A DNA stretch of 64,000 nt from a virus: positions 124,001 to 188,000 of IMG/VR virus record IMGVR_UViG_3300029286_000009. The stretch is one strand, 5' to 3'. The notes under the pieces were generated by a model that saw only the letters and a list, made by a program, of their open reading frames with translations, did no database searches and was not told where the DNA came from. Of this stretch, positions 6,952 through 13,874 are shown piece after piece (positions within the stretch are counted from its first letter, which is position 1; every line of letters begins with the position of its first letter). Position numbers and translations under genes: made by a program.

Positions 6952-7509
6952 TCAGGGCTTTTCCATCTCCGCAGCTATATCTGCTAAATTACATAAATCA
7001 ATGGTATCAGCAGCATAAGCAGCAGCACGAGCAGCATAAGCAGCAGCACGAGCAGCATTGGTGGCGAGATATTCTCTTGCCGCCTTAATCGCTTTGCGTG
7101 GGCGGTCGTCGGATGGGTATTTAGTCTCGAAGATCGAAAGCACCGCCTCGGCACAGAGCACAGCAAACTGTATCCGCATACACTGTCGCTTCTTGTTGTC
7201 CAGATACCAATCCGGCAATTTGAGACGTTGCGTTGTTGTCAAGACAAAGCAGCCTACTTTCCCCCAATCCTCAATGACGATCTCGCCTTCTGCTTCCCAC
7301 AAAAGAGGCTTCTGGATATTAGCGTGGAGCGGGTTTAATAGCAAAGCTAGATTGCTGTTACGGTAAGCGTGTACAACATCCACAGAGCATAGTTGCGGAT
7401 CGACACACACCGGGAGTTTTAGTGTTTTACCGGAGTACCACTGCGTTTCTCCGGGCTTCTTACGTTGAGTATACCCTTCTTGGTCAGTTAACTTGTATAG
7501 TGTAACCAT
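6952..7509 (-). CDS. Phage family protein with HAY/LNPxHA motif
   Basis: It begins MVTLYKLTDQ and carries VVHAYRNSNLALLLNPLHA, then LLWEAEGEIV and GKVGCFVLTT, a pattern I recognise from widespread uncharacterised phage proteins. It is paralogous to 31465-32169. The C-terminal third holds an alanine-rich repeat (AARAAAY twice) encoded by tandem DNA repeats. Function is unknown. Confidence 0.7.
   Translation of the reverse strand: MVTLYKLTDQEGYTQRKKPGETQWYSGKTLKLPVCVDPQLCSVDVVHAYRNSNLALLLNPLHANIQKPLLWEAEGEIVIEDWGKVGCFVLTTTQRLKLPDWYLDNKKRQCMRIQFAVLCAEAVLSIFETKYPSDDRPRKAIKAAREYLATNAARAAAYAARAAAYAADTIDLCNLADIAAEMEKP
7006..7058. repeat. 21-bp tandem repeat inside a gene
   Basis: About 2.5 copies of a 21-bp unit (AGCAGCACGAGCAGCATAAG plus C) encode an Ala/Arg/Tyr repeat near the C-terminus of the 7509-6952 protein. 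The unit preserves the reading frame, so copy number could vary without a frameshift. Confidence 0.8.
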
Positions 7510-7700
7510 TTGGTGCGCAAATCCTTTCTAACTGGGATCGAATCGTTTACTAACATAAAGAACGTGTTTTCGAGTTTGTCATTAAACAAACAAAACTCAA
7601 ATATTGTGCCTATTGGTTGATTCTGTGCCCACACATTTTCCCGGCTCACTGGAATACCGTCTCCTTGCTCAATAGGTAAAATTAATACGGAATTATGCAC
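7488..7700 (-). CDS. Hypothetical protein, 70 aa
   Basis: The frame starts at GTG 7700 with only a weak ribosome site and overlaps the next gene by 22 bases. The product begins MHNSVLILPI and has hydrophobic strands (GTIFEFCLFND, NTFFMLVND), suggesting a small beta fold. No family is recognised. Confidence 0.5.
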   Translation of the reverse strand: MHNSVLILPIEQGDGIPVSRENVWAQNQPIGTIFEFCLFNDKLENTFFMLVNDSIPVRKDLRTKWLHYTS

Positions 7701-7760
7701 TTGGCAAAATCACATCTTAAGCTTATAATTCCACAGTTTTCTTGCGCTGGGGTGACCTGC

Positions 7761-8549
7761 CTACGCGCTTCTAATCCGTCCCCAAAATATCAGATCTTCG
7801 ACATCCTTTTTGTCCGCGTACCAGCATTTCCCTACTGCATCTTTTACCCAAATCTGCTCCAAGTCTGATGTCAAGACGCTTAATTGTGCAGGCTTCCAAT
7901 ATATCTCAGTATGTGAGTCCCCAGGTGCAAGTAATTTGGGTAGGTCATAGGGAGGGAGAAAGGTAAAACGATCACCGTCCGTTCTTGCCTGTCTCCATTT
8001 TCCTCCAACCGTATTCACTGTGATAGGGTGACGACCAACATTCGTGATTGCCACCTGCAAACAGTGTTGGGGCTCGCCTATTGGCATACCGTCGAGAGCG
8101 TGCTGACTGACCCCAAACTTGGCATCAACCTTTCTATTGTGAAGATATTCTCGAATGAGGGATTCTAGTTGTATTTCCATGATTTTGCCAACTGTATGCA
8201 AGTGTACATCCAGGGGCTGATGCTTGTCTAGATTCTCAAAAAGTTCATCAGGAGCATCAATTACTAAATTGCCTACGATTGTTATTGGGGACGTATACCC
8301 CCTAAAGATTATCTCAGTGAATTTTTCATTTCTAACATCTTTTGGGACTGCTGATGGGGGATGTAAATATTTAATATTACAAACTTCACAGTAATACCCG
8401 GTTGGTTGGTTTTCGTGTGGAAGTCCTGTTCCTGTGGGTGCACCGAACGGTGGTCTCCAAAGCCATTCTTGTTCCAGTCTCCCCCCGCAATTACACTTTG
8501 GCGAGTCAGGCCCCTCGACCAGTTTGTCAGATCCTCCAGGTGTTTGCAT
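7761..8549 (-). CDS. Zinc-ribbon protein with a beta-sandwich-like C-terminus
   Basis: AAAGGAGC precedes the ATG. Residues 19-60 hold CNC and CEVC, a probable zinc ribbon. From about residue 165 the sequence LQVAITNVGRHPITVNTVGG and KLLAPGDS resembles an Ig- or transthyretin-like accessory domain found in uncharacterised bacterial proteins. It is 262 residues long. The role is unknown. Confidence 0.6.
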   Translation of the reverse strand: MQTPGGSDKLVEGPDSPKCNCGGRLEQEWLWRPPFGAPTGTGLPHENQPTGYYCEVCNIKYLHPPSAVPKDVRNEKFTEIIFRGYTSPITIVGNLVIDAPDELFENLDKHQPLDVHLHTVGKIMEIQLESLIREYLHNRKVDAKFGVSQHALDGMPIGEPQHCLQVAITNVGRHPITVNTVGGKWRQARTDGDRFTFLPPYDLPKLLAPGDSHTEIYWKPAQLSVLTSDLEQIWVKDAVGKCWYADKKDVEDLIFWGRIRSA

Positions 8550-8585
8550 AACTTTTGCTCCTTTCTTTTCTCAGTTTGCTTTCCC

Positions 8586-8756
8586 TTATTTCTCGCTAGA
8601 GAACCACAAGTAGTTTACAAGTGAGTAAAGTATCAGTGTTCCCAGAATGGCACCCGAAGGTAATGCATTAGTAGCCATTAGTGCTCCCACCCGCAAAATG
8701 CTTGCCCGCGTAATATTGCCTACTTGCGTTGTGTGAATTTGAATGGGTGTAATCAT
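8586..8756 (-). CDS. 56-residue membrane protein
   Basis: ATG 8756 overlaps the stop of the upstream gene (ATGA). The product begins MITPIQIHTT and has one or two hydrophobic segments in its second half (ATNALPSGAILGTLILYSLV). It is probably an inner-membrane micro-protein. Confidence 0.6.
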   Translation of the reverse strand: MITPIQIHTTQVGNITRASILRVGALMATNALPSGAILGTLILYSLVNYLWFSSEK

Positions 8757-8998
8757 AATTCTTCTTCATAGAGGTTACGGAGGTCTTCAATGCCACCTAA
8801 AACATAGTGGTAGGATTCACACAAGTGTTCTATATCGACGAAAAGGTCGACCAATCGACCAACCATGTCTGTGTAGTCGTCGACTGTCTCTGGCTTGGGT
8901 GTGCTCTGATCAAGTTGTAAGTTCAATTTGTCCAGGACAGATACGTCTAAGTTAAGTAGTTCCGTTTCTATTCGATCTATTATTTCTGACAACTTCAT
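8753..8998 (-). CDS. Hypothetical helical protein, 81 aa
   Basis: CGGAGAAAAG precedes the ATG. The product is acidic and helical (MKLSEIIDRIETELL, then LVDLFVDIEHLC), with the look of a small helical bundle. It is translationally coupled to the next membrane gene. Confidence 0.65.
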   Translation of the reverse strand: MKLSEIIDRIETELLNLDVSVLDKLNLQLDQSTPKPETVDDYTDMVGRLVDLFVDIEHLCESYHYVLGGIEDLRNLYEEEL

Positions 8999-9009
8999 CT
9001 TTTCTCCGA

Positions 9010-9285
9010 TTATTCTATAATGGTATGCCGGTCCTCTATATCCATTTTAAGGAACGGTCCCGAACGGTCTTCCCAGGGACGTCTACGTGGCCAGCGACGA
9101 TACCAGCACCGTTCGCGTTCGATCTGCCCACTCCCACAGCATTCAGGGCATATCACTTTGATACCATCGCAGCGAGTCTGTATTCCGGTTCCATCGCAAC
9201 AAGGACAAGGTTCGGTAAAGGCATATCTGTAAGATTCGTAAGTTGTGTAGTCGGTATCTACTGGGCCATGTCCGATTCTAATCAT
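9010..9285 (-). CDS. DnaJ-type zinc-finger mini-protein
   Basis: Residues 27-54 carry two CxxCxGxG-like units (CPCCDGTG and CPECCGSG), the cysteine pattern of the DnaJ central domain but with only two of the four units. No J-domain is present. An Arg/Trp-rich stretch follows (CWYRRWPRRRPW). Similar mini-proteins are at 18705 and 44095. It may be a zinc-binding adaptor. Confidence 0.7.
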   Translation of the reverse strand: MIRIGHGPVDTDYTTYESYRYAFTEPCPCCDGTGIQTRCDGIKVICPECCGSGQIERERCWYRRWPRRRPWEDRSGPFLKMDIEDRHTIIE

Positions 9286-9410
9286 GGTTTATTCTCCTTT
9301 CTACATTCTTGACCTAATTCTTTGAGTCCTGCAATAAACTCAATTCCTGCGAGAATTATACCCGCAAGCACCCCGAGTATAACAATCGCGCATAGGATAT
9401 TTTCTGTCAT
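9282..9410 (-). CDS. 42-residue membrane protein
   Basis: A GGAGGAAATAGAG site precedes MTENILCAIV; a single membrane helix spans residues 4-27, followed by a charged tail. The stop overlaps the start of the DnaJ-type gene (ATGA). Confidence 0.6.
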   Translation of the reverse strand: MTENILCAIVILGVLAGIILAGIEFIAGLKELGQECRKENKP

Positions 9411-9412
9411 CT

Positions 9413-9637
9413 CTATTTCCTCCACTTGCTGCGTAACCAATCTGCGCTGCGGTTTATAGACTCGGGGAGCTGCAAGCGAACGACGTCTATGGCATTCATA
9501 AGATCGTGATAGGCTTCTTCTAGCAATGGCACATCACTTATCCTGTATGATCCTACCCACTCTACTTTGTGCTTCGCCCACATAGCACCAAGAGCAAACG
9601 CCCCTACTGCTAAAACAACGTTTCCTATGGTTCCCAT
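9413..9637 (-). CDS. Single-pass membrane protein, 74 aa
   Basis: An AGGAGGAGTGAC site precedes the ATG. Residues 3-20 form a glycine/alanine-rich membrane helix, followed by a soluble helical tail ending RSADWLRSKWRK. It lies within a run of membrane and zinc micro-proteins. Confidence 0.65.
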   Translation of the reverse strand: MGTIGNVVLAVGAFALGAMWAKHKVEWVGSYRISDVPLLEEAYHDLMNAIDVVRLQLPESINRSADWLRSKWRK

Positions 9638-9638
9638 G

Positions 9639-9770
9639 TCACTCCTCCTTGCTTAGTGCGTCTTCTGTTAAAAGCTGTTCCTCAGTAAAACAATCAATAC
9701 AGATTAATTCACCGCAATAATCAAACAATGTATCGCGTGCCCCGCACTTTGTGCATATTTTGTCTTCCAC
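9639..9770 (-). CDS. 43-residue zinc-ribbon peptide
   Basis: A GTG start behind GGGAGGC opens MEDKICTKCGAR, followed by YCG and ICIDCF. The four cysteines fit a small zinc ribbon. Its end carries the ribosome site for the next gene. Confidence 0.6.
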   Translation of the reverse strand: MEDKICTKCGARDTLFDYCGELICIDCFTEEQLLTEDALSKEE

Positions 9771-9781
9771 TGTCAGCCTCC

Positions 9782-10018
9782 CTAGTCAAGAAAGTGGCGG
9801 GGTAAACCTGTACAACTACATCCGCTTTCGTGGATGTGCTGGTCAAAGTCATCCCTGAAGTATCTAAGATCATCATTTAGTGTTTCTATCTTTTGTCGCT
9901 GTTCTTCTACTTCTTCAAACAGCTTCTCTACAACCTTAGAAAGAGACGTTACGGTTGCCAACAGTGCATCTGGCTCCTTCGCGTCAACAGCTTTGTAGTA
10001 TGTACCTTCGTCGTGCAT
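9782..10018 (-). CDS. Coiled-coil protein, 78 aa
   Basis: GAGGTAAGAA precedes the ATG. A heptad-rich helix runs from about residue 20 to 60 (VVEKLFEEVEEQRQKIETLN), followed by a His/Cys-rich end (HIHESGCSCTG) that could bind metal. No family is recognised. Confidence 0.65.
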   Translation of the reverse strand: MHDEGTYYKAVDAKEPDALLATVTSLSKVVEKLFEEVEEQRQKIETLNDDLRYFRDDFDQHIHESGCSCTGLPRHFLD

Positions 10019-10059
10019 TTCTTACCTCAATGCAGTATTGTTGATTCTTGATTGACAAT

Positions 10060-10371
10060 CTATCGTTGATGGACGTCTATCACACAGCGTAGTCGTTCTA
10101 TCTCCGTATTCTTGCGTTTTAACTCTACTTGTAACCGATGTATCGTTTCCTTAGCACCGTATAGGTCCTCTGTTATCTCTTCTGCTACTTTAAGTAAAGT
10201 TATCTCCCACGTGCGGCTCACTCCGGGGCACTCTTCTATTTCATCTTCGTAGAATTGAATTGCTTCTTGAAACTGCTGCAGCAACTCCCCGTAGTCTGCC
10301 CCCGAGTCCGCCTCTCGGTCTACTTGCACCTGTTGTTCTTTCCTCAAACTCCGCCCCCCATTCTCCTCCAT
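10060..10371 (-). CDS. Coiled-coil protein, 103 aa
   Basis: It begins 28 bases inside the upstream gene; the start is uncertain since no clear ribosome site is seen. Two helical regions dominate, the second a heptad-rich stretch with many charged residues (HRLQVELKRKNTEIERL). The role is unknown. Confidence 0.6.
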   Translation of the reverse strand: MEENGGRSLRKEQQVQVDREADSGADYGELLQQFQEAIQFYEDEIEECPGVSRTWEITLLKVAEEITEDLYGAKETIHRLQVELKRKNTEIERLRCVIDVHQR

Positions 10372-10643
10372 TCGTGGAATGTATACTTGCGGGCAGCTCG
10401 CAAAATATTGTGCTTGACAGCGTCCATTGTTTTACGCCACCACTTGGCTTCGGGTAGTCCGGTCATCTCATACAGCTCGTTCCACATTGCCTCGTAGCAG
10501 ACTTCCTCTGCTACCCCTTTCTCATTTTCCAGAGCATCTATAGCTATACCTAAGCTGAACCAAGCCGCGGGGCTATCCTTCTGCTCCTTTTGCAATGCCT
10601 TGAGCACATTTATTACTGTTACGTCATATTTGCAGTTGACCAT
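10344..10643 (-). CDS. Hypothetical protein, 99 aa
   Basis: ATG 10643 follows ATAGGAGACACA and is preferred to a longer frame that would overlap the HD gene. The product begins MVNCKYDVTV and contains AAWFSLGIAID and a basic end (WRKTMDAVKH, WRRMGGGV). No family is recognised. Confidence 0.65.
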   Translation of the reverse strand: MVNCKYDVTVINVLKALQKEQKDSPAAWFSLGIAIDALENEKGVAEEVCYEAMWNELYEMTGLPEAKWWRKTMDAVKHNILRAARKYTFHEWRRMGGGV

Positions 10644-10672
10644 TGTGTCTCCTATAAAGATGTTGTAGACGT

Positions 10673-10710
10673 TGGGAGGCTCATTCGGCAATGGGAGGCT
10701 CATTCGGCAA
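10673..10710. repeat. 19-bp perfect tandem duplication
   Basis: TGGGAGGCTCATTCGGCAA occurs twice with no spacer, between the stop of the HD gene and the start of 10643-10344. It could be a recent slippage event or a paired binding site. Confidence 0.9.
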
Positions 10711-10743
10711 ACCGTAATCTGGTATTGTGCCTCCCCCAGGTTT

Positions 10744-11400
10744 CTAACTATGCATAATCTTGATGATTGATTCATAGGCATGCCCCTCATTGCGCTTGAA
10801 CTCATCTGTTAGAAAGATGTAACCTCTTCCAAGTAGTTCGTTGAGAAATGCATTGCGACCCCGCCGATAATCCTCGTCAGACACAGTGGGGTATTCTGCT
10901 CGGATTCGTCGCTCAGATTCCATTACGATATGTTCTGTGTCAAGAAACCCTGCTAAATCTAGGTCGCATATAAGTTTTTCTTCCGAGCTAGAACTGTTAT
11001 ACTCCAGATTCTTATACGCCCGGCTGAGCCCATGCATAGTTGCCCATATACAATGGGATACTTTATTGTAGTCTAGTTTTGTGTAGGCATCAGTTAGACA
11101 AGCTCCTAGCTGTTGGCTACGTAGCTCGTTATCTGTCCGCGACGGATCGCAATAGATATCATGAAACCATATAGCCCACTCTATCTCATTCCAGTACCTT
11201 GTGAAATCTGGGTTACGCACGCGAAAGCGATAGAAGGTGTTGAGCATGTTGGGTATATGCCAACCTAACCCGTGATATTCTCGCTTGGGAATATGATAAA
11301 GATGCCATAACAGCTCCCACATGCCTTCTAGGAAGTGTCTGTCAAGGTCCATGGAGAACGCGTAATCTACCCACATTGTTCTTGCTTTATTATAGACCAT
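10744..11400 (-). CDS. HD-superfamily hydrolase
   Basis: ATG 11400 lies behind GAGAGGAAGAGG. Motifs of the predicted metal-dependent HD phosphohydrolases are seen in order: YHGLGWHIPNML, then EWAIWFHDIYCDP (the HD pair), then a helical region and CDLDLAGF. About 218 residues is the usual size. The substrate is unknown; nucleotide or nucleic-acid phosphates are typical of the family. Its start overlaps the end of the frameshifted gene upstream. Confidence 0.75.
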   Translation of the reverse strand: MVYNKARTMWVDYAFSMDLDRHFLEGMWELLWHLYHIPKREYHGLGWHIPNMLNTFYRFRVRNPDFTRYWNEIEWAIWFHDIYCDPSRTDNELRSQQLGACLTDAYTKLDYNKVSHCIWATMHGLSRAYKNLEYNSSSSEEKLICDLDLAGFLDTEHIVMESERRIRAEYPTVSDEDYRRGRNAFLNELLGRGYIFLTDEFKRNEGHAYESIIKIMHS

Positions 11401-11633
11401 CCTCTTCCTCTCTTTCAATCTGTAGATTTAGTAGAGACAGAGTGAGTAGCACTTGGTTTATGTGAGTCACACCAGGTACCTCTATGAACCTCTGTCTTGG
11501 ATAATAAGCACCTCTTACTTTTACCCCCGCCCGAAATTCAGGAGAAGCTATATAAGCTTTCTACCACCTGAAGTTCGTCGGGGGTTAGGTTACAATTTTC
11601 TACGACTACATTACAACATATGTAGTTTATCAC
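11390..11633 (-). pseudogene. Paralogue of 16874-16644 with a +1 frameshift
   Basis: GTG 11633 behind GTAGAGGTTACA reads MINYICCNVVVENCNLTPDE and stops at TGA after 31 codons. Reading +1 across TCC-TGA continues EFRAGVKVRGAYYPRQRF to a stop overlapping the HD gene start. Both halves match the intact protein 16874-16644 (NIVCCALVVDNCDVT; IEVIASYYPKQR). The whole would be 80 residues against 76. It is either RF2-like programmed frameshifting or a damaged copy. Confidence 0.6.
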
Positions 11634-11641
11634 TGTAACCT

Positions 11642-12223
11642 CTACAATATGCCGAGTGGTTTAGTGGTCTCAGCCACGGTGACCCTAACCAATCGATATT
11701 TGTATGTAAGACCATTGTTGTAACCTGCTTTTCTTACCAAATTTAGTGCAGAGATGCCCTCGTCCAATGATGAAAATCCAAATTTGATGTGATCATCATG
11801 AGAGGACCGCTCAATTACTACGTCGTAGGCACACGCGGGCACAGTGTCATAATTAATTACTTGCCATTCCCCGTCAGGTGATAGCTGGGCCTGGATAGTA
11901 TAGTAGGTAATGAATCTGGCTGGTGAGGTAGTTGTAATTGCTCCGTCACACTTGTCTTTACTTTGCCCAGAGAAGCGGGGGTCATACGTATGCCAACCCC
12001 ACTCTTCTTCGTTCCTCTCGTTCACCCCTATACACCATTCATAGAAGGTCTTATTTTCGAATGAACGGAGGACAATGTCACTATTCATGTAACCAACTAG
12101 AACCTCTTGTTGTGTGTAGTTTGCGAACGCTGCTAGAGCTCTTTCGTTAAGGGCACCAGTAAAATTATAGCAACGATAATGAGGGACCAAATACTGGCTC
12201 TGGTGTCGTGTGATTAGAAACAT
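11642..12223 (-). CDS. Hypothetical protein, 193 aa
   Basis: The ATG follows GGAGAAAAATAA. The product begins MFLITRHQSQ, is of mixed composition with many aromatic residues, and ends in a possible strand-rich domain (KYRLVRVTVAETT). No motif is recognised. Confidence 0.65.
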   Translation of the reverse strand: MFLITRHQSQYLVPHYRCYNFTGALNERALAAFANYTQQEVLVGYMNSDIVLRSFENKTFYEWCIGVNERNEEEWGWHTYDPRFSGQSKDKCDGAITTTSPARFITYYTIQAQLSPDGEWQVINYDTVPACAYDVVIERSSHDDHIKFGFSSLDEGISALNLVRKAGYNNGLTYKYRLVRVTVAETTKPLGIL

Positions 12224-12460
12224 TTATTTTTCTCCTATTTGCTTTTTTCTGACTGAAATGTGAATGTAAGGAAGACCTAACTCTAGCGTTACTGTGATTT
12301 CCCCACCGTCTCCAAACCAACTGATATTACCCCCGAATCCGATATTGTGTCCCAGACCATATTTGGAGTAAAGCCTCCGATATCCCAAGAGAAAGATAAT
12401 ATCGGTTCTGAAGATGCTACACCAAATTTTCAAACTACCAAAAGCTATGTTTACTTTCAT
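12224..12460 (-). CDS. Hypothetical protein, 78 aa
   Basis: ATGA overlap with the upstream gene supports the start. The product is strand-rich (GNISWFGDGGEITVTLELG, PYIHISVRKK) with a hydrophobic N-terminal half. No family is recognised. Confidence 0.6.
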   Translation of the reverse strand: MKVNIAFGSLKIWCSIFRTDIIFLLGYRRLYSKYGLGHNIGFGGNISWFGDGGEITVTLELGLPYIHISVRKKQIGEK

Positions 12461-12924
12461 TCCCCCCGTTCCTGTGCGTGCTGTTTACCCTGCAAGGACT
12501 TCCAGCCTCGTTGCGTGTATGCTTTGAGTGTGTCCCTCTTTCCTAGCACCACCATCTTAACCGAGCCTAAGAGATACTTTCGGTCTGTCCAAAACTCATA
12601 TAAGCGGTGTCCTTCCGTCCACGGAGAACACCCCCGCAGTTCGTCTGCGTAGGTGGTAGCCTCCTTAATTGCTTCGTCCAAGATTTTGATGACTTCTTCC
12701 GGAACCCACATTGCATTCTCTTGTCCAATTTCCATAGTGAGCGTGCTTGGGTTAAATTCGAACAGTTGAAGTTGTATGGAGCTTCTTCGCTTGCATAGGG
12801 CATCAATTGATATCCGAAAAATCTCTATGAGGTCACCTTTATCGTAGTCTTTGAGTGGCATCTCTGCTGGTAGGTCGAACTTGATGCACGCTTTAGTAGC
12901 TGGTGGTGTCGTAGACTCTTTCAT
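12457..12924 (-). CDS. Hypothetical protein, 155 aa
   Basis: The start overlaps the upstream stop (ATGA-type). The product mixes helices and strands (QLQLFEFNPSTLTMEIG) and ends with a basic tail (RGWKSLQGKQHAQERGE). No family is recognised. Confidence 0.65.
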   Translation of the reverse strand: MKESTTPPATKACIKFDLPAEMPLKDYDKGDLIEIFRISIDALCKRRSSIQLQLFEFNPSTLTMEIGQENAMWVPEEVIKILDEAIKEATTYADELRGCSPWTEGHRLYEFWTDRKYLLGSVKMVVLGKRDTLKAYTQRGWKSLQGKQHAQERGE

Positions 12925-13118
12925 GATACCAACTCCTCCGCATTATGGGTGGGGCCTTCTTGGTAGAATACACACAAATGAGTAGTTTCTTCTCTATTCT
13001 TCACTTTTACACGTATTAAAACTCTTGCACGAGAACCATCTGTAAACGAAAGTAGTAATCGATCCTCTTTAAGAGTAGCTACAGCGATCTCTTTTTCAAC
13101 TAGTTTTGGAATTTCCAT
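12921..13118 (-). CDS. Hypothetical protein, 65 aa
   Basis: AAAGGAAAGATA precedes the ATG. The core EDRLLLSFTDGS is similar to DVIRIGFTDGS in 6686-6898, suggesting a shared small beta fold. The function is unknown. Confidence 0.6.
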   Translation of the reverse strand: MEIPKLVEKEIAVATLKEDRLLLSFTDGSRARVLIRVKVKNREETTHLCVFYQEGPTHNAEELVS

Positions 13119-13159
13119 TATCTTTCCTTTCTACTTGCACTCATTTTCCTACGTTTCCA

Positions 13160-13375
13160 TCAGACAATATCAATACACGCTGTAGGGATTTCCCACTTGC
13201 AAGTTTTGAGTTGGTCACCCTTGCACGAATGTCTCTTTTTGCAGACTTGGCATTTAACCGGAAGTCTTCTACATTTATTGCAGTAAGCATCGCGGGGGTA
13301 GTTATTTGGAACACTGACTTCCCAGCATATACCACAGAGTGCTGTATCATCCTTGGCATAATGGTCTGTAAACAT
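13160..13375 (-). CDS. Multi-cysteine zinc protein, 71 aa
   Basis: AAGGATAAAA precedes the ATG. Three CxxC pairs (CGIC, CNKC, CQVC) plus further cysteines suggest one or two zinc sites, possibly RING- or treble-clef-like. An overlapping frame 13359-13141 lacks a ribosome site. Confidence 0.65.
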   Translation of the reverse strand: MFTDHYAKDDTALCGICWEVSVPNNYPRDAYCNKCRRLPVKCQVCKKRHSCKGDQLKTCKWEIPTACIDIV

Positions 13376-13398
13376 TTTTATCCTTGGTTATTATCCTC

Positions 13399-13659
13399 TT
13401 ACTTTCTTGTGCAGCTTTCGCTTTGATCCGTGTAAAACTTGTGTTCACATATAATATCCTCTATAACTTGGCAGCATATAACTCTGAGTGGTTTCTTATA
13501 ATTGTGTTCGATCCTCAGTTTGTAGAAGCTCATTGCCTCGTGAAGATGTGTGAACCCATTACGTTCACCGAGCTCAGCCCCACACCACCCATATCGCGTG
13601 TCCCATGTGAACCACTCTGCTCCCTCCGCTCCAGCTTCTTGGACAAAATATTGCTTCAT
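13399..13659 (-). CDS. Hypothetical protein, 86 aa
   Basis: GGGGAGAGTT precedes the ATG. The N-terminal half is rich in glycine and tryptophan (WFTWDTRYGWCG); the C-terminal half is mixed and has four cysteines. No family is recognised. Confidence 0.6.
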   Translation of the reverse strand: MKQYFVQEAGAEGAEWFTWDTRYGWCGAELGERNGFTHLHEAMSFYKLRIEHNYKKPLRVICCQVIEDIICEHKFYTDQSESCTRK

Positions 13660-13856
13660 AACTCTCCCCAGAGCGTATTCTTTGGTGTAAGTGCTTTATC
13701 GAGTAACCTTTTAATATCTTCTTCCGCATCACTTTTTATGGTGATAAGAATTCCTTTTTCTTCGCCCTCACACCATGTACACTCCTTAGGGAAGGCATCG
13801 CTTGCGTAAACTTGTACTCGGCACTTACTGCATTGTAACAACCGTATTATACCCAT
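13656..13856 (-). CDS. Zinc-ribbon protein, 66 aa
   Basis: ATG 13856 follows AAAGGAGACATTG. CSKC near the N-terminus and CTWC about 20 residues later form a zinc ribbon, followed by an acidic helix. The stop overlaps the next start. Confidence 0.65.
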   Translation of the reverse strand: MGIIRLLQCSKCRVQVYASDAFPKECTWCEGEEKGILITIKSDAEEDIKRLLDKALTPKNTLWGEL

Positions 13857-13874
13857 CAATGTCTCCTTTCTATC

